Of a stretch of 64,000 bases of DNA, positions 1-7,080 are shown piece after piece. Under the pieces are notes generated by a model that was not told the DNA's origin, did not search any database, and saw nothing but the letters and a program-made list of their open reading frames with translations. Positions within the stretch are counted from its first letter, which is position 1. The number at the start of each line of letters is the position of its first letter. Made by a program: the position numbers and the translations under genes. This DNA comes from Pelagibius marinus (lineage in GTDB: Bacteria; Pseudomonadota; Alphaproteobacteria; Kiloniellales; Kiloniellaceae): contig NZ_JACSDK010000014.1 of assembly GCF_014925385.1 (NCBI RefSeq), positions 1 through 64,000 on the forward strand, written 5' to 3'.

Positions 1-239
1 TCTTCCTCGGCACCCGGCTGACGCTGAACGACGTGGAGGACACCACGCTGCTGGCCGGCGTCATCCTGGACCTCGACCAGGAGGAGCGGGTCTTCTCGGT
101 CGAGTTCGAGCGCCGCCTCAACGACAGACTGAGCCTGGAGATCGAAGGCCAGATCTACGACAACATCGACGAGAACGACCTGCTGAACGGCTTCGCCCAC
201 GACTCCTTCATCGAGATCCGGCTGTCCTGGTATTTTTAG
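1..239 (+). CDS. C-terminal end of an exported beta-barrel protein (5' truncated)
   Basis: The window opens inside this gene. About 78 residues can be read in frame from base 3 to a TAG stop at 237-239. The segment alternates hydrophobic and acidic or polar residues, as transmembrane beta-strands do, and ends in IRLSWYF; a terminal aromatic residue is the usual recognition signal for outer-membrane barrel assembly. XrtA-type EPS loci commonly carry a beta-barrel protein next to the export genes, so an outer-membrane role fits the context. The family cannot be named from the tail alone. The gene converges on the minus-strand operon ending at 275, with only 35 bases between and no clear terminator. 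Confidence 0.6.
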   Translation, partial: FLGTRLTLNDVEDTTLLAGVILDLDQEERVFSVEFERRLNDRLSLEIEGQIYDNIDENDLLNGFAHDSFIEIRLSWYF

Positions 240-274
240 TGCTGGCCCGGTAATGTCTCCACCGGCAACGAGCT

Positions 275-1660
275 TCACCAAAGACGGTTCGAACAGCTGC
301 CCTGTGCCCTGGACTGAAGGGGGCCAATGTCCGGCGGACCCGCTTCGTAGGGCCGGCCGCAGAGGTCCAGCCCGCCATCTTGGATGGCCACTCCTCGGCC
401 GATGACGCTTTGGCGATTCTTCAGCCGCAGATCGCCGAGCTGGAGATTGAAGTAGACGTCGCGGCTGACGGTGTCGAACGGTGCCGCATCTGGCGGCGCC
501 AGGATGTTACCCTCCGAAGTAAAGGTGGCTCCCTCAACTGCGCGAAGGTCGCCATCCACGATATTGTTGCGAATGGTCGCCGACGTGCCGCGCCCTCGCA
601 GCAGGATGCCTCTTGTGGCTACAAGAGAGTTGTTATGGATCAGTGTATCAGCGCTCTTATTCAGATAGATGCCGGCATGGTTGGGACAATTCATGATGAC
701 GTTGTTTCTCGCTATCCCTCTCTTGTGCTCGACCTCGCAGCGCGCATCACGGCAAAAGCGACGGCCGGTGCCGCCGTCGCCGAAGGAGAAGCCGATACGA
801 TAGAGCCCGGAGTGACCGGCCTCGCAGCGTACGAGGTTCTGCTCGAAGATGTTGTCTTCCCCCGAACCTTTGAAGAAGGCACCGTAGCTCGTGTGGTTGC
901 CGCCGACCTTGGCAAAGTCGGCAATCAGGTTCTTCTGGACCCTCCAGCGGCTCACTGACACGAGATCCAGCAGAGAGACCGGTTTGTCGGTAATTCTCGG
1001 GCGGCTGTTGAGAAAGGCATTATGGCGGATGAGCCCGTCATCCGGAAAACGTCCTGCCTTGCCATTCACTTTGACGGCGGCATTGAAGTCGACAACCCAA
1101 TTGTTCTGTATGACGACGCCCACTGCGTCGCCGACGACGTGGAAGGCATGCTCGCAATGGCTGTCATCGTCGCAGCTGCTCTCGATGACCAAATTTTCGA
1201 ACGTCCAATAGGGGGCGATGATGTGGAATCCGTCGAGGAGCGCGAACCGCAGCCGGGCACCGCCTACGGCAGGGGCGCGCAGGACGATGCGTCGATCCGG
1301 AAGACCCGGTTGGTCGACCTTTATGCTGGCGCCCGAGAAATCATAGGTGCCCGGCTGGATTTGGATCTCAGTTCCGGGCGTGGCAGTCCGGACAGCGGCT
1401 CGCAGGTCACTCGTCGTCCGCACCAGCACGGTCTTCAATGCCGGCGGGCGAGGTTCGTCAAGGCCGGCGGTGCGGGGGCCGACGAGAGACCCCTGCCATG
1501 TCTCCGGCCCGGAAAGCGATACAATCTCCGCGGCCGGAAGGGGAGATGGCCGATAGTCCTGGGCCGCCGGCGGCGTGGCGGTCAAAGTGCTGCAGCTTGT
1601 GGCGAAAACCGCGAGGGCGAATAAAGGCGTCCGCCATGGGGATGCTCCCCAGTTGTCCAA
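275..1660 (-). CDS. Right-handed parallel beta-helix lipoprotein, polysaccharide-lyase-like
   Basis: About 461 residues from a TTG start at 1660. The N-terminus is a short hydrophobic stretch (LFALAVFATSC) with a cysteine in a weak lipobox, so an outer-membrane lipoprotein is likely. The body has the stacked-coil pattern of right-handed beta-helices: a start coil with IQIQPGTYDF, then repeated short N-rich turns (VIQNNWV, RNNVIMN, IHNNSLV, IRNNIVD). Chondroitinase B and PL6 alginate lyases have this fold, which suits a locus that makes GDP-mannuronate, but I cannot identify the catalytic residues. It follows the cupin gene by 37 bases and is last in the minus operon. The open frame reaches up to 2200, but that part overlaps the cupin gene and looks non-coding. 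The start is uncertain because no clear ribosome site precedes it. Confidence 0.75.
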   Translation of the reverse strand: MDNWGASPWRTPLFALAVFATSCSTLTATPPAAQDYRPSPLPAAEIVSLSGPETWQGSLVGPRTAGLDEPRPPALKTVLVRTTSDLRAAVRTATPGTEIQIQPGTYDFSGASIKVDQPGLPDRRIVLRAPAVGGARLRFALLDGFHIIAPYWTFENLVIESSCDDDSHCEHAFHVVGDAVGVVIQNNWVVDFNAAVKVNGKAGRFPDDGLIRHNAFLNSRPRITDKPVSLLDLVSVSRWRVQKNLIADFAKVGGNHTSYGAFFKGSGEDNIFEQNLVRCEAGHSGLYRIGFSFGDGGTGRRFCRDARCEVEHKRGIARNNVIMNCPNHAGIYLNKSADTLIHNNSLVATRGILLRGRGTSATIRNNIVDGDLRAVEGATFTSEGNILAPPDAAPFDTVSRDVYFNLQLGDLRLKNRQSVIGRGVAIQDGGLDLCGRPYEAGPPDIGPLQSRAQGSCSNRLW

Positions 1661-1697
1661 GCGAGGCGGCGTGTCAGCTTTTGCCGTGGGAACGCGG

Positions 1698-2081
1698 TCA
1701 GCGGGCGTAGTCGTCGTCCAGGCGTGTGATATCGCTTTCGTCCAGAGTTTCCCCGAGTTGAACCTCGACGAAGACCAGGGGTTCGGCGCCGGTGTTATGG
1801 ATACGGTGCTTCGCCCCACAGGGGATGGCGACGTGGTCGCCTGGCTGCAGCTTCGTACGGGTCTCGCCGACAGTGGCCTCACCGCGACCTGCGACGATAA
1901 TCCAATGCTCTGATCGGTGGCGGTGGAACTGCAGCGACAGTCGATGGCCGGTGCCCACTTCGACGCGCTTGGTAATGAATGCAGACCCGGCATCCACGAC
2001 GCGCCAACTGCCCCAGGGGCGATCTTCGTGATCGCCGATATCATAGCGAACTGCGCTCCTGCTTCTGGCCGTGGCGTCCAT
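1698..2081 (-). CDS. Stand-alone cupin: mannose-6-phosphate isomerase (AlgA/ManC type II) C-terminal domain
   Basis: 127 residues matching the C-terminal isomerase half of bifunctional AlgA/ManC: RPWGSW near the start, then RLSLQFHRHRSEHWIIVAG (the metal-binding His/Glu cupin motif) and a closing segment LGESLDESDI-like (LGETLDESDITRLDDDY). It should interconvert fructose-6-phosphate and mannose-6-phosphate to feed GDP-mannose synthesis. The nucleotidyltransferase half is encoded separately at 4532-5650, so a normally single protein is split, with two other genes between the halves. ATG at 2081 is preferred because AAAGGAG lies 8 bases upstream; an in-frame GTG at 2090 would overlap that ribosome site. 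Confidence 0.88.
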   Translation of the reverse strand: MDATARSRSAVRYDIGDHEDRPWGSWRVVDAGSAFITKRVEVGTGHRLSLQFHRHRSEHWIIVAGRGEATVGETRTKLQPGDHVAIPCGAKHRIHNTGAEPLVFVEVQLGETLDESDITRLDDDYAR

Positions 2082-2106
2082 TGTCCGCACTCCTTTCGGT
2101 CGTCAT

Positions 2107-2133
2107 GCAGGTCACTTTTGTTCAAGTGCCTGC
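2107..2133 (-). repeat. Hairpin/imperfect palindrome upstream of the cupin gene
   Basis: GCAGG and CCTGC, plus the inner CACTT and AAGTG, pair into a 10-bp stem with one bulged base and a 6-base loop. It sits about 10 bases upstream of the cupin ribosome site inside the 128-base gap after the second beta-helix gene. No T-run follows on the minus strand, so it is not a standard terminator. It could be an operator or an RNA processing/stability hairpin in the operon transcript. Confidence 0.45.
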
Positions 2134-2209
2134 AAACATGCTGAGCCGAAAGACGAGAGCAGGTCAAAGCTATTAAGCGGCATTTATCGTTGTGTCGCAT
2201 TCGTCGCGA

Positions 2210-3532
2210 CTAGAGTTGAGACGGAATGGGTAGCAGTGTCTGCCTGGGAACCTCGGAGCCGGCATAGGCACCGAGGTAGGTGTCGTCACGTGGATTACCT
2301 GCGAAGTCCATCTCGGCATCCGCATAAGCCGCAAGGAGGTGGCTGTCGGATGCAGGGGTTCGCAGCCGGCCGGGTTGTGGACGCAAGTCAAGTGCCCGCC
2401 AGTCGCCAAAGGGGGCCCGGAGGTGAGAGCCGGCTGCAGCATAGCCGACTGCGAAATTGTCCCATTGCTCCCCGCCGTCGATTGGCTGCTCCGAAAACAC
2501 CGCATTTCGTGTAACAATCTGACGAAAGTCGGGATCGCCGCCGCGAATGCGTATGCCGGTTCCTTTTGCAACAATCGTATTATGAAAGACCGCAATTTTC
2601 CGCGGGCGGTTGTGATGGGGCTGGATCCACAGGCCGTCGCCATGGTGGTTCACCAGCAGATTGTCGTGAAAGGCGACGTTGCCCTCTCCTTGGAATAAGG
2701 GCTCATTCACGAGATTCTGATAGAGCAGGTTGCCGTAGATTTCGTAGATATCTTCGATCCCGGCGCCCAGAGGCGGAAAGTGGCCGACCAGAAGGTTGGG
2801 GCGGGGACCTTGGAAGCCCGCCTGCGGTTGTCGGGCCTTGCTTATGATATTTTGACGAATGATTGTCGACCCTGCCTGTGTCGGCATGTCGGAGATTTCC
2901 GGCCGTTCGCCCTGATGCTTGATCTGCAGACCGTAGCCGATGGTATCGACGATCAAGTTCCGTTCAATCAGGCCGTGCACGAAGGGAGCGGCTCCATTGG
3001 AATTCCCGAGATAGAGCCCGGTACCGGCGTGACGGATAATGCAGTTCCGGATTACCCAACCCCAGGCAGGCGCTTTGGTGCTGATCGCGACGGTCTGCTG
3101 GTGATTTGCATGGTCAACGATTTCCAGGTTCTCGAGCGTGACGTGATGGGTGAGGGCATGGGCTTTCACACCGTCAACCCCCGGTGTGTTACCGCCATCC
3201 AACGTCAGGTTACGAAGTTCGAGGTGGGAGACATTGCGGAGCTCGACGGTGTTGTGGCCGCGCTGGGCAAGGAAGCGAGCCGATCGGTCCGCGGGCCCCT
3301 GGATGACGATGGGATTGCCCGGAGCGCCATGGAGATCACTCAGGATGAGACTGCGGCGATAGGTGCCGGTCGTGAGCAGCAAGCGGTCGCCGGCACGAAG
3401 GTCTGCGGCCCTGTCCAGGTAGGTGGATGGGGTGGCGGTCAGAGACTCGCCACGGCCGTGCCCTGGCCGGCTCCCGAAGCCGGCGAGTAGGGCGGCGGCG
3501 GCCGCGAGAGCCGAGCGGCGATTGATCTGCAT
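2210..3532 (-). CDS. Secreted right-handed parallel beta-helix protein
   Basis: 440 residues. The N-terminus MQINRRSALAAAAALLAG has a paired-arginine n-region and an alanine-rich core, so it is exported, perhaps by Tat. The rest is beta-helical with repeated coils: LRNVSHLELRNLTLDGG, HHVTLENLEIVDH, WVIRNCIIRHAGTG, LIERNLIVD, IAVFHNTIVAKG. This is the chondroitinase-B/PL6-like or pectate-lyase-like architecture and it resembles the protein encoded at 275-1660, so the two are probably paralogues that separated within the operon. A lyase or epimerase acting on the exported uronic-acid polymer is a reasonable inference; the substrate is not shown by the sequence. It lies 91 bases after the cis-prenyltransferase gene. 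Confidence 0.8.
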   Translation of the reverse strand: MQINRRSALAAAAALLAGFGSRPGHGRGESLTATPSTYLDRAADLRAGDRLLLTTGTYRRSLILSDLHGAPGNPIVIQGPADRSARFLAQRGHNTVELRNVSHLELRNLTLDGGNTPGVDGVKAHALTHHVTLENLEIVDHANHQQTVAISTKAPAWGWVIRNCIIRHAGTGLYLGNSNGAAPFVHGLIERNLIVDTIGYGLQIKHQGERPEISDMPTQAGSTIIRQNIISKARQPQAGFQGPRPNLLVGHFPPLGAGIEDIYEIYGNLLYQNLVNEPLFQGEGNVAFHDNLLVNHHGDGLWIQPHHNRPRKIAVFHNTIVAKGTGIRIRGGDPDFRQIVTRNAVFSEQPIDGGEQWDNFAVGYAAAGSHLRAPFGDWRALDLRPQPGRLRTPASDSHLLAAYADAEMDFAGNPRDDTYLGAYAGSEVPRQTLLPIPSQL

Positions 3533-3623
3533 GCTCTATCTCCTGCCTACGGTTGCGCCGCCGGATGGCAATCCGGCGGACGGCCCGCCCTGCGGCGGCA
3601 AAGGCGGAGGCGGCCCGGGCCGG

Positions 3624-4511
3624 TCAGAGACCGAAACGCCGGTGCCGGCGCTGATAGGCGCGCAAGGCCCGCAGGAAATCGATCTTGCGAAACTCGGGCC
3701 AGTCGATCTCCGTGAAATAAATCTCGCTGTAGGCACTTTGCCACAGCAGAAAGCCGGAAAGCCGGAGCTCGCCGCTGGTTCGTATGATGAGGTCCGCATC
3801 TGGCAGGTCCGGAACATAGAGATGCTGGGCGATGGTTTCGGTCGAGATCTCGTCAACTGCGGCATCGGGGTTTCGGGCCTCGTCAATCGTCTTCCGCAAG
3901 ATCGACCGCAGCGCGTCAACGAGTTCCTCGCGGCCGTCATAGGCGACGGCGATGGTCAGGACGAGGGTCCCGTGCTCCTTCGTCGCCTCCTCCGCAGCCT
4001 CGATAGCCGCGCGGGTGGAGGTCGGTAAAAGATCCAGGCGCCCCGCAGCGCGGACGCGTACCTGGTGCTGATGGATGAGGGGATCGACGGCAAGCTGCGA
4101 CAGCTTGTTCTGGATCGCCGCGAGGATTCCCGAGACTTCTCTAGCGGGACGTTGCAGGTTCTTGGTTGAACAGACCCAGAGCGTGATCGCCGGAATCTCC
4201 AAAGTCGTACACCAGCTTAGTAGCTCGTCCAGCTTGTCGGCGCCCAGGGCATAGAGGGCGCGAGGATCTTCGATGTTCCGGCGCCGACCAAAACGTCGAT
4301 TGCCGTCCAGAATGATGCCAATGTGTCGCGGCAGCTCGCCTTCGCGCAGCTGCTCCATGAGGCGATGCTCGTAAAGACGATAGAGGATCTGCTCGACCCA
4401 GTGCCGGGCACCGCCAAGTCTCCGCCTGGCGCGCCACCAGAAGGGACTGCGCAGCCACCGGACGTGTCGTACCCGCGAGTAGCTGCCTTCTGCCATATGC
4501 TGCTGCCTCAA
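3624..4511 (-). CDS. Cis-prenyltransferase (undecaprenyl-diphosphate-synthase family)
   Basis: 295 residues. HIGIILDGNRRFGRRR is the family's diphosphate-binding motif (usually MDGNGRWA), with the catalytic Asp kept. DLIIRTSGELRLSGFLLWQ and SEIYFTEIDWPEF are the other signatures. Members elongate farnesyl or geranyl diphosphate with Z-isoprene units to make polyprenyl carriers. The first 60 residues form a basic N-terminal extension not typical of housekeeping UppS. As it sits 20 bases after the GDP-mannose pyrophosphorylase in an EPS operon, it may supply a dedicated lipid carrier; a housekeeping copy would be expected elsewhere. The MDGN-to-LDGN change and the extension suggest a divergent paralogue, so its chain length is unknown. 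Confidence 0.9.
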   Translation of the reverse strand: MRQQHMAEGSYSRVRHVRWLRSPFWWRARRRLGGARHWVEQILYRLYEHRLMEQLREGELPRHIGIILDGNRRFGRRRNIEDPRALYALGADKLDELLSWCTTLEIPAITLWVCSTKNLQRPAREVSGILAAIQNKLSQLAVDPLIHQHQVRVRAAGRLDLLPTSTRAAIEAAEEATKEHGTLVLTIAVAYDGREELVDALRSILRKTIDEARNPDAAVDEISTETIAQHLYVPDLPDADLIIRTSGELRLSGFLLWQSAYSEIYFTEIDWPEFRKIDFLRALRAYQRRHRRFGL

Positions 4512-4531
4512 CTCCCCGCTGTTCCTCGACT

Positions 4532-5650
4532 TCAGCCCTTTGCCTCTCTCTCGGCTCCGCGGACGAGAGATGCATAGCGCGGGTCCTCTGCCAGATGCCT
4601 CACCATAAGTGAGAGGTCTTGCGACCGCTCACGTGGGCAGACAAGAAGAGCGTCCCTGGTGCCTACTACCGTGAGTCCGTCCAGGCCCAGGGCGGCAATC
4701 GGCATGGCGGCACTGCGCAAATAGCTGTTGTTGCAGTCAACTGCAACGACGTCGCCGATCAGTACATTGCCGTGGTCGTCCTTGCCCGTGACCCGGTAAA
4801 GGGCTTCCCAGGAGCCGACATCGGACCAACCGATATCAATGGGGACAACGACACCATAGCTCGTCCGCTCAGAAACAGCTACATCGAACGAGAGGCTCGG
4901 TTGACTACTGAACGCGTCCTCGTCGAGGCGGAGGAAATCCTCGTCAGCGATGCCCCTTTCAAGGCCCCCCCGACAAGCCAGAACGATGGACGCTTCGTAG
5001 CGTTCCATCTCGGCTAGCAGCCGCCTGGCCGACATCAGGTACATGCCGCTGTTCCACAGGTACTGGCCGCTTGACAGGTAGCCCTCGGCGGTGGACCGGT
5101 CTGGCTTCTCCACAAAGCGGGCGATGCGGAAGCTGCCGGGGAATTCGGCGAGGCTCTCGCCCTTCTGAATATAGCCATAGCCGGTTTCCAGGCGGACCGG
5201 CCGGGCGCCGAAGGTCACAATCCAGCCGCTTTCCGCTGCCGCGGTGGCGCAGTCGACGGCTTCCAGGAATCCTTTCTCGTCCTGGACAAGGTGATCCGAG
5301 GGCACAAGCATGAGCAGGGCATCCGGGTTCTCGCGGGCGATCAGGAGAGCCGCCGTGCAGGCTGCAGCCGCGGTATTGCGGGCCACCGGCTCCAGCACGA
5401 CGTGTTGGGGCGTGGCGGCTACCTGTTGCAGCTGCTCGGCGACGAGAAATCGGTGCGCCTTGTTGCACACGACCAGGGGAGCAGTGAAACGCTGCGGGTC
5501 GGCCAGTCGTGCGACGGTCATCTGCAACAGAGTCCGTTCTGCGGCCAGGGAAACAAAGGGCTTCGGATGCAGTGATCTGGATATCGGCCAGAGTCGGGTT
5601 CCGCTGCCGCCGGCGAGGACGATGGGATGAATCTGCTGTGATCTGGCCAT
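4532..5650 (-). CDS. manC: Mannose-1-phosphate guanylyltransferase (GDP-mannose pyrophosphorylase)
   Basis: 372 residues. It starts with IHPIVLAGGSGTRLWPISR, the nucleotide-binding signature of sugar nucleotidyltransferases. FVEKPD (near residue 160) and the WNSGMYL motif follow, typical of the ManC/AlgA N-terminal domain. It converts mannose-1-phosphate and GTP to GDP-mannose, the substrate of the AlgD encoded at 49519. Bifunctional ManC/AlgA proteins are about 480 residues; this one stops before the isomerase cupin, which is the separate gene at 1698-2081. The gene lies in the minus operon, 217 bases after the export lipoprotein and 20 bases before the prenyltransferase. Confidence 0.93.
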   Translation of the reverse strand: MARSQQIHPIVLAGGSGTRLWPISRSLHPKPFVSLAAERTLLQMTVARLADPQRFTAPLVVCNKAHRFLVAEQLQQVAATPQHVVLEPVARNTAAAACTAALLIARENPDALLMLVPSDHLVQDEKGFLEAVDCATAAAESGWIVTFGARPVRLETGYGYIQKGESLAEFPGSFRIARFVEKPDRSTAEGYLSSGQYLWNSGMYLMSARRLLAEMERYEASIVLACRGGLERGIADEDFLRLDEDAFSSQPSLSFDVAVSERTSYGVVVPIDIGWSDVGSWEALYRVTGKDDHGNVLIGDVVAVDCNNSYLRSAAMPIAALGLDGLTVVGTRDALLVCPRERSQDLSLMVRHLAEDPRYASLVRGAEREAKG

Positions 5651-5720
5651 GCTGGGTTCTCAGACCTCTTTCACCATGGCAAAAAGCGCATTCAACAAGC
5701 CGACTGTGGCCTGAGGCAAT

Positions 5721-5745
5721 TCATACCCGGCCAATCCGGATATGA
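5721..5745 (-). repeat. Intercistronic inverted repeat between export lipoprotein and manC
   Basis: TCATACCCGG, a 5-base CCAAT loop and CCGGATATGA pair at 9 of 10 positions, and an outer AGGC/GCCT pair (5714-5717 and 5746-5749) extends the stem. It lies in the 217-base gap between the export gene (ends 5868) and manC (starts 5650). It could be an operator for an internal promoter or an mRNA hairpin that sets relative expression. No gene of any length is evident in this gap. Confidence 0.35.
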
Positions 5746-5867
5746 GCCTGCTGCGATCGTCGCACCGGATCGTTCGAGGGATGTGCCCCTCTGCTGCTGC
5801 GAGATATGATCGAGAATACCAACGACGCCCTGCGGCCCAGCTGGCGTGCAGGCCGCAGGCACCGGCA

Positions 5868-6497
5868 TCAAAAGAATGTCTCCGGGATGATTAGGATGTC
5901 GCCCGGGAGCAAGGCCACATTGGCCGAGATGTCGCCGTCTTCGAGCAAGTCATCAAGCCGCACGCGGTATTCCGCCAGTTGGTCGCCCTGCGCACGCACC
6001 AGGGTCGTATTGTTGCCGTCGGCAAATTCCGTCAAGCCGCCTGTGGCGATGACGACGTCGAGCACGGTCATATTCGCGCGATAAAGAATGGCCTGCGGCG
6101 TGGCGGCTTCACCAACGACCCGAACCTGCTGGGGAAAGGTCCCGACGAACCCGCCGACCATGACCGTGACGAGAGGGTCTTGGATGTACACACCGAGCTT
6201 GGACTCGATCTCTCTGGAGAGTTCGCTGGGGTTTTTCCCTTCAACATAAAGATCCTCGATGAGGGGAACGGAGATTCGCCCGTCTGGCCGCACGGTGACT
6301 GAAGTGGTCAGTTCTGCGTTCCGCCAGACGAAGATCGTCAATCCGTCTCCGGCGCCGATCTGGTAAAGCGGCGGCAGTTCCGGAACTCCAGCCTCTGCTG
6401 GCGGTACGTCGGGCTTGCTTGAGCAGGCGACTAAGGCGGCTCCTATCAGGACGGTCCCGGCCAGAGCAGTGAAGAACTTCAGTCCGCCTCGAAACAT
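5868..6497 (-). CDS. XrtA-type polysaccharide export outer-membrane lipoprotein (Wza-like, short form)
   Basis: 209 residues. The signal peptide ends in a lipobox (LIGAALVAC, Cys followed by SSKP). A polysaccharide-export domain (YQIGAGDGLTIFVWRN through SVPLIEDLYVEGKNPSEL, about residues 45-115) follows, then one SLBB-type repeat (QVRVVGEAATPQAILYRANMTVLDVV) and GDILIIPETFF at the end. The short size is typical of the XrtA/PEP-CTERM export protein rather than full-length Wza. It should form the outer-membrane channel for the EPS together with the chain-length protein encoded at 12196. ATG at 6497 is chosen because AAGGAG lies 8 bases upstream; a longer in-frame start at 6590 would place the signal peptide internally. 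Confidence 0.9.
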   Translation of the reverse strand: MFRGGLKFFTALAGTVLIGAALVACSSKPDVPPAEAGVPELPPLYQIGAGDGLTIFVWRNAELTTSVTVRPDGRISVPLIEDLYVEGKNPSELSREIESKLGVYIQDPLVTVMVGGFVGTFPQQVRVVGEAATPQAILYRANMTVLDVVIATGGLTEFADGNNTTLVRAQGDQLAEYRVRLDDLLEDGDISANVALLPGDILIIPETFF

Positions 6498-6637
6498 CTG
6501 CAGAACTCCTTGTCGCCGCAACCCCCGTAGGCGCGGGCGCGGCCGAATGGAAGGGCTTCTGATGCTGGCGCGGCCGGCCGCATGAAGCACGCTGCGGAAA
6601 GGGTCCGGATCACAGCAGGCGTCCTCTCGGCGGGCCG

Positions 6638-6778
6638 CTATGGCAGCACGTACTCTATCAGCACCCAGTAACCGGAAAAAGACCCCAGCACCAATGTCGA
6701 GAGTGCCAGGAGCGAGCGGAAACGGCGCACCGAACGAGGAAACTTGCTAGTGGCCCGGTGAATCACATCGATTGACAT
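6638..6778 (-). CDS. 46-residue single-pass membrane microprotein
   Basis: A short frame reads MSIDVIHRATSKFPRSVRRF, then a roughly 22-residue hydrophobic segment (SLLALSTLVLGSFSGYWVL), ending IEYVLP before TAG. The ATG at 6778 has a GGGAGAGG ribosome site at a good distance. The basic residues before the hydrophobic span predict a cytoplasmic N-terminus. It is the first gene after the promoter and leader at 6801-6990 and lies 140 bases before the export lipoprotein on the same strand. I do not recognise a family. The ribosome site, charge pattern and position support a real gene that standard length cut-offs would miss. Confidence 0.6.
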   Translation of the reverse strand: MSIDVIHRATSKFPRSVRRFRSLLALSTLVLGSFSGYWVLIEYVLP

Positions 6779-6954
6779 CGTAACCTCTCCCATCTGGCTT
6801 CTTGCCGAAGCCTTCTTTTTGGCAAGAGACCGATACTACCCGGGGAGCTCTTTTTCCCCGGGGTTGCGGGACGTAGAAAGTAAACCCAGCTTGAAGAAAC
6901 GCCTTCGCAGGTGCTGGCATCAAGGGACTGGTTGTGCCGTTTACCTGCTCCCTG
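6779..6954 (-). promoter_or_regulatory. Long structured 5' leader of the minus-strand EPS operon
   Basis: Between the promoter and the microprotein start there are three inverted repeats. One is GCAGGT/ACCTGC (6907-6912 with 6943-6948), enclosing GGCA/TGCC (6916-6919 with 6935-6938). The second is CCCGGGGA/TCCCCGGG (6839-6846 with 6855-6862). The third is CTTGCC/GGCAAG (6801-6806 with 6821-6826). A leader of about 176 bases with three stems suggests RNA-level control or an operator array. I do not recognise it as a known riboswitch. The remaining bases up to galE at 7081 hold the divergent promoters and no other gene. Confidence 0.45.
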
Positions 6955-6960
6955 GCTAAA

Positions 6961-6990
6961 ATGCTATTTCTCGCCTGGCAACCTTGTCAA
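6961..6990 (-). promoter_or_regulatory. Sigma-70-type promoter for the minus-strand EPS operon
   Basis: On the minus strand TTGACA (6985-6990, a perfect -35) is followed after 18 bases by TAGCAT (6961-6966), a 4-of-6 match to the -10 consensus. Transcription would begin near 6954 and read the structured leader, the microprotein, the export lipoprotein and the rest of the operon to 275. It is the best sigma-70 match I found in the window. Confidence 0.5.
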
Positions 6991-7080
6991 CGCGCACACC
7001 CGATCAAGGATCGCCGCCGGAATCTCATGTGAAGAGCGGGGCGATCATGATTTATCAATGATGATTCGACGGGGGTCACT

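Noticed and set aside
1661-2200. N-terminal extension of the 275-1660 beta-helix gene
   Set aside because: The frame is open, but it overlaps the well-supported cupin gene, has no family-like sequence and would bury the signal peptide.
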